From Anaeramoeba flamelloides (Eukaryota; Metamonada; Anaeramoebidae): a stretch of 64,000 bases of DNA. The notes beneath the pieces are model-generated. The model was not told the DNA's origin, did not search any database, and worked only from the letters and a program-made list of their open reading frames with translations. Location of the stretch: contig JANTQA010000012.1 of assembly GCA_027625915.1 (NCBI GenBank), positions 9,756,501-9,820,500 of the forward strand, read 5' to 3'. Below are positions 59,001-64,000 of the stretch, piece after piece (within the stretch, counting starts at the first letter, position 1; each line of letters starts with the position of its first letter). The translations under genes and the position numbers were made by a program.

Positions 59001-62000
59001 AGCCTTTTTTTAAAACGACTATACCATAAAAACAAAACACAATTTTTTTTGGGAGAAAAAAATATTTAAACTATTTCAAATCTGAAATGAAAATTTTGCC
59101 AGATTTATTTTCAAAATTAATAATAAGGAAAAAGTAGATACAAATATTTTAATAAATTGAAAAAAAAATCATATTTTTAATATTTTCGGTACGAGGACTC
59201 TTTCTGCCTTTTTCGTCATTTTCATTCTTATCTATAATTCCCTTTTCAAAGTCAAAAAGTAAAAAACAAATTATTAATATAAATGAAGTTTTTGGGAGTT
59301 TATTGTTCTAGATTATATTTTTCCTTTAAATTTTTTAAATCAATTGGTTTATCAATATAAATGATTGTTCATGATTGGGATTTAAGAGCATATGATATAA
59401 TTAAAAACAAATAATAGCCAAATTTGATGATACTTTATTGAAGATCAGAACAATTTCCAACATATCTTGTTTTATATTTCAAATCATAATTAATACAACT
59501 CTTCTCACAAATAATCATTTAAATTATGAGAAGGAAATAAAATTTCCTTAAAGTACTTAAAAAAAAATGTTTTTTATTTTCATTCGTAAAATATTTTTTA
59601 CAATATTAAAATTACAAATGAATGGTACATCCAAAGATATAATAACCCATTTAAAAAAGATATTGAATCAATAGTAGATCAATTATTTAAAATGGGGATT
59701 GTCTTCACACGTCAAAAAAATAGGTTATCAAATTAATTAAAAAATTTATCAAGAAAAAATAAAAAAAAAATCCATTATTTATTGATCTTCTGTTTAATAT
59801 TTGATAAAATTACTTTCTCATTACTTGGTTTAATTTTTAATTATAAATAGAAAAACTTTTGCTTGAAAATTTTTTAAGAAAAAAATTACTAGCTATTTTC
59901 AAAGAATTCTCAAAATGAATTATAATTCCTAAACTTTGTTTCAGTCAAAGGGACCCAACATTTTTTTCAAATATCAAGTATTTTATAATAATTGACCTTT
60001 GAAGAACAAAGAAGAAATAAGTAGAATAATACAAATCAAATGATAGTTGATATCCCGCATGAAATAAAACTAATAAATCAAAAAATTTTCCACAAAATAG
60101 AAAAACTAAAATTCTTAGGAATATATTGAGAAAAACAACAATGCTCATTTTGGTCTTCAATTGAAGAGCAAGAAAATTTCAATAGAAATAAATATGATTT
60201 CTCTACAACCATTTCCAATGTTTCAGTAACATTATAATAACACCCTTTTACAAGTGACTAACGATCTTGCAATAAAAAAAAAAAATTGGAAATGAATTAG
60301 GTCTCAAAAAAAATCAAAAAAAAAAATCAAAATACGAAAAAATGATTTCAATTTTGAAATTTCCAAAATAATAAATTTTTTTTTCTTCTAATATCGATTC
60401 AAACCTTTTAAACACATGCAATTCACTCACCACAACTTAACCCCTTTTACTGGAAAATTTTTTATTTTCATTTAATTCATCTACTTCAGATTTGGTTCAA
60501 GAAAATATGATAATTTTTTAAATTCTTCTTGAAATATAGATTTATTGGATTAATTTGTTGAATTTTAAAATTATTTATTTTACAGCAAATTATAAAAATT
60601 AAAATAATTATGAATATTGTTTTCATTTTTCTAAATTTTTCTTTTACCATTGAGCCTCAAATTATGTAACTATTTTCCGATTCCGAGAATTCAATCCCTT
60701 TACTTTAATCTTTGAAACAATTATTCTTTTTTTTTTACCTAGTTTGATAAAAATATTTTGAAAAAAGAATTTTGAAAACAAATTAGTAAAAAATGGCCAC
60801 GGTCAAAAAATAATAATAAATAGGAATGGGATTAGAAATTCAAGACCAAAAATAGTTTGGATTCTCACCTAAATTAAGAAGATAAAAAAAAATAAATCTT
60901 ATAAAATATACTTTTATCAAAATTTTTTTTTTCATTCTTGATTTAAACAAATTTATTTTGGAAAGGTGATCTTTATAGTTTTTGGTCTTGTAAAAGAAAA
61001 TATTTGTTTCAAATACACACCTTTTTGTGTTTATTTTTTTTATTGATTTCAACAATTCACCATAAACACTTTTCTAGATCCAAAACTAATTTATTAAAAC
61101 CAAAAATGTAATCCAAAAAAAATTTACAAAAAATTGAAAAATTCAAGATTCGACTCTGAATTACTTTGGGTTCTTTTCTTTTCACGAATAGACTAGCAAA
61201 TAGTATTTTGGTTTCAAAGTTTCAATATCTGGTGCCACTCAAAAAATATTTTTAAGTAAGGTTGTCACAATTAAAAATTCAAAAATGGTAAAATGCACCT
61301 ACTTCCTTAAATGTTACAAAATCATAATTTTAGAATAAATACAATATTAATCATAACAACAATTTCAATACAGTTTCACATTAATTAAAAAAAAATTTTT
61401 TTCACAAAAAAACAATTTAATGAAATTTCTTTTTATCTTTAATTGTAAATAACCACTATCATTTTTATAGAACAATTACCGGCTGAAAATAGCTATTGCT
61501 CATCATTATTTAATTTAAGTTTTAATGATTTCATGCATATTTATGATCTTACACTTTCAAATAAAGATTTAAGCACAAACCAAAAAGAAGAAAGGTATCA
61601 AGAATTGGAACATAAAGTCAAAGACATGGGGCTAGCTTTAAAAATTAAAGGTGATATCTTTATTTGGGACGAACCCAGTGACAATCCAAATAATATTGAA
61701 TATCTTAAAAATGAAGAAAATATAGGAATAGATAAAGAAAATAATTTTATCGACAATGTACGTTGTTCAAATGTAAATAAATTAATTCAACTATTATTAT
61801 CTCCGAAATCAGGTAATTTTTCTTTTCTTTTCTTTCTCTTACTTTATATACCCACACCTAACTATTTATTTATCTGGTCCCAATAAAATAGCAAATTTAT
61901 TCGATTTTGATAAAGATTTATCAGATGTTCAATAACCGTTATAGAATAAAAAATTTTTTCTCTCGTTTATATCCAATGTTTTTAATGTTTAGAAAAACTT

Positions 62001-63371
62001 GATTACAATGCGATAAAAATTCTTTTTTTTTTTAGTACACAAACATATGTACATATATACGTTTTTATTAAATCACTTCCCCTTTTAAAAAATCTTTAAT
62101 ATTTTTAAACACAATGCAAATACACTGATTACTTTTTTCAAATTTATTGTTTTTTGACATTTCTTTTTTGTTTGACGATCTATTTATCTGATTTTCTTCT
62201 CATATTATCATTTCTTAAATTATCTTTCAAATATTTCCATCTCGAAAATAAAATAGATTCCAAATTTTTAGATATATTTTTATATACCTATCAGTCATTT
62301 TTAAAACCAGAGCATTTCTTAACAAAATTGATCCAAGGGTATTTCCCCAAAAAAACCCAATCTGAAACAAAAGAAGAATACCAACAAAGAAAATCACAGA
62401 TTCGTCAAAAAATTATATCTATTTTCAAAGCCTGGTTAACTTTTGTAGATGAAATTGATTCAAATGTGCTTACTGAATTAATGTCCTTTATTCAAAATGC
62501 GCTTTCCAAGGAGGACAAGATCTATGAACAATTATTATTTCGAAGAATTGAAGATCGAATGAAAAATAAGCAGGAATATGTATGGAAAGTCAATAAAAAA
62601 ACTGTACCACCACCGAAAATTTCAGTGAATAATTTATTTTCTGAGCAGCTAAATATTACTCAAATTGATCCAAAAGAATTGGCACGGCAAATTACCATTT
62701 CGACTTCCAAAATATTTCGTAAAATTACACCTTATTCTTTGATCACCTTATCTTGGGTAAAGGAGAAAATGAAGCATAAGGGGATACACATTATGGAAAT
62801 GATTGAATATTTTTTCAAAATATCGGGAATTGTAAAAGAAACCATTGTTCTTCCAAAAAAATTAAAAGATAGAAAAAGCAATTTAATACACTTTATCAAA
62901 ACAGCATCTTATTGTTCAAAACTTCAAAATTTTGATTCAATGATGGCAATTTCTGCTGATGGGCTACATTCAAATCCAATATTGAGATTGAAAAAAACTG
63001 CTGAAGAAATTCCTAAAAAATACCAGCAGAGAAATCAAGAAATGTTACAAATATTGGAATCAAAGCCAAATTCAATCCTTTTGAGGAAGGCTTATAAAGA
63101 ATCAAAGGGTCCAATGATACCATATTTGGTTACATTTTTAGCAGATATGATCTTTGTTTCATCAGCTGAAAATAATATCAATGGGTTAATCAATTTCCAA
63201 AAAAGAAAAGCATTATATCGTGTTTTAAAAGAAATACATAATTACCAAAACAAGTGTTATTACAATTTCACTTCAATCATACAAATCCAAAAATTGATAC
63301 ATAATTTTCAACCTAGTTATACAAATTCAGAGTTATTTAAAATTAGTCAAAAAAGAGAACCCAAAAAATAA
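56072..63371 (+). CDS. CAP-Gly / coiled-coil / LisH-like / RasGEF fusion protein (918 aa, six exons)
   Basis: Exons are 56072-56192, 56588-57084, 57923-58343, 58485-58745, 61471-61812 and 62257-63371, with join phases 1, 0, 1, 1, 1. All are GT..AG and the joined frame is open. Residues 6-68 form a CAP-Gly domain (WVGVELD, GNNDG for the tubulin/EB-binding GKNDG, RYFECKPNYGIFV). Residues about 110-346 are long Glu/Lys-rich coiled coil. Residues 404-430 (RINQLIVQHFYAINQPEIAE) look like a LisH dimerisation helix. The REM/RasGEF-N domain (about 525-640) contains FLDIFLYTYQSFLKPEHFL. The CDC25-type catalytic domain (685-905) contains DPKELARQIT, FIKTASYCSKLQNFDSMMAI, NPILRLKKT, IPYLVTFLADMIF and LINFQKRKAL. 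Family knowledge says CAP-Gly binds EEY/F-type tails at microtubule plus ends and CDC25 loads GTP on Ras/Rap. That the protein links the two is inference. The 2.7-kb fourth intron is gene-free. Confidence 0.85.
58746..61470. other. 2.7-kb intron of the RasGEF gene, containing repeat R3
   Basis: GT at 58746 and AG at 61469-61470. It holds R3 copy 2 (60090-60450) and otherwise A/T-rich sequence. Minus-strand frames of 71 codons are low complexity. Confidence 0.65.
60090..60450. repeat. Dispersed repeat R3, copy 2 (uninterrupted)
   Basis: GAGAAAAACAACAATGCTCA, AATATGATTTCT, AAAATGATTTCAATTTTGAA and TTTTTCTTCTAATAT appear in the same order as at 18440-19187, without the MITE that interrupts that copy. 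Confidence 0.6.
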
Positions 63372-64000
63372 AATCAATTTTATTATCTTTGGTTTTAATT
63401 TTTTATTATTTTTGATGTTATATTAAACTTAAAATGATATTCATTAGGAGATTTTCGGGAAAAAATAATTGTTTCCGAAAATTATCATTTATTTTTTTAG
63501 ATTATTATCAATTTTTTAAAAAATTAGTTTCTAAGACACAAGTTTGATTTCTAAAATCAATTGATTTAAGAAATTCTTTCAAAATATTTTATATTTAAAT
63601 TAATATTTTAATCGCTCATGATTGTTCAAAATTTAAAGAAGAATAAATAATTTTTTTTAAAAAAAGGAAGAATTATCGACAAATAACTCTCCAGAGAAAA
63701 GTTTGATGAATTATTTTAAATTATTTTTTTTAAAAAATCTTAATTATATTAGTATTGAGAGAAAGGAGTTATGAAACAAAATTTTATCATAATAAAAAAA
63801 GAGAAGAAAAAACTAATTAAAATATCAATATAAGAAATAATAATATAAATTACATAACCAAATTAAAAAAAACCTAGGAACTTGACGACTGTTCGTTTGG
63901 TTTTCAAGAATTCACAAGAGTGACAAATTCATGATAGATCGATTCTCAATAATAAATAAAAAATACACAATCAGTGATTTCTAATCAGTATTCCTCTATT
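63372..64000. other. Downstream A/T-rich end of window
   Basis: Follows the RasGEF stop codon. I see no gene, repeat family or RNA gene. Confidence 0.6.

Noticed and set aside
1-64000. Retrovirus-like, LTR, Polinton or other virus-derived elements
   Set aside because: No reverse transcriptase, integrase, capsid, polymerase-B or packaging-ATPase motif was seen on either strand.

Overview
The window reads as nuclear DNA of a very A+T-rich unicellular eukaryote. Genes are sparse and split by canonical GT..AG introns, stops are TAA/TAG/TGA under the standard code, and intergenic tracts of several kb are nearly pure A/T with homopolymers and (TA)n. The gene content (an RCC1-BTB protein, a RasGEF with a LisH-like helix and a CAP-Gly head, a giant Dickkopf/EGF-like cysteine-rich receptor, ataxin-2, NOP9) resembles that of free-living amoebae. 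An Anaeramoeba-like organism is my best guess, from family content only.

Layout. 1-2.7 kb: a dispersed repeat, then a small three-exon gene (-) with a longin-like pattern. 2.7-8.4 kb: essentially empty. 8.4-14.4 kb: a mobile-element nursery with two foldback families, one of them present eight times in 4.6 kb. 14.4-18.2 kb: a decayed Tc1/mariner-type transposase beside a ubiquitin-specific protease gene broken by at least six frameshifts, most in homopolymers. 18.4-20.2 kb: more repeats. 21.0-25.8 kb: NOP9-like Pumilio gene (-, 5 exons). 25.8-29.7 kb: TIR-flanked elements. 29.7-34.8 kb: RCC1-BTB gene (+, 2 exons, 3.4-kb intron). 38.5-41.0 kb: intronless ataxin-2 homologue (-). 43.0-51.6 kb: 2145-aa cysteine-rich membrane protein of seven repeats (-, 3 exons). 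51.6-56.0 kb: nested repeats. 56.1-63.4 kb: six-exon CAP-Gly/coiled-coil/LisH-like/RasGEF gene (+).

The genes do not form an operon or a pathway. Two are RNA biology (NOP9 in ribosome biogenesis, ataxin-2 in mRNA regulation) and two are cell-surface or signalling (the cysteine-rich receptor, the RasGEF). The most unusual protein is the predicted link between a microtubule-binding CAP-Gly head and a Ras-family exchange factor. The most unusual DNA is the dense layering of short palindromic elements, several families of which I describe here from self-comparison. I saw no tRNA, rRNA, CRISPR, retrovirus-like or Polinton-like element. Exon joins are inferred from phase, splice signals and protein continuity, not from RNA.
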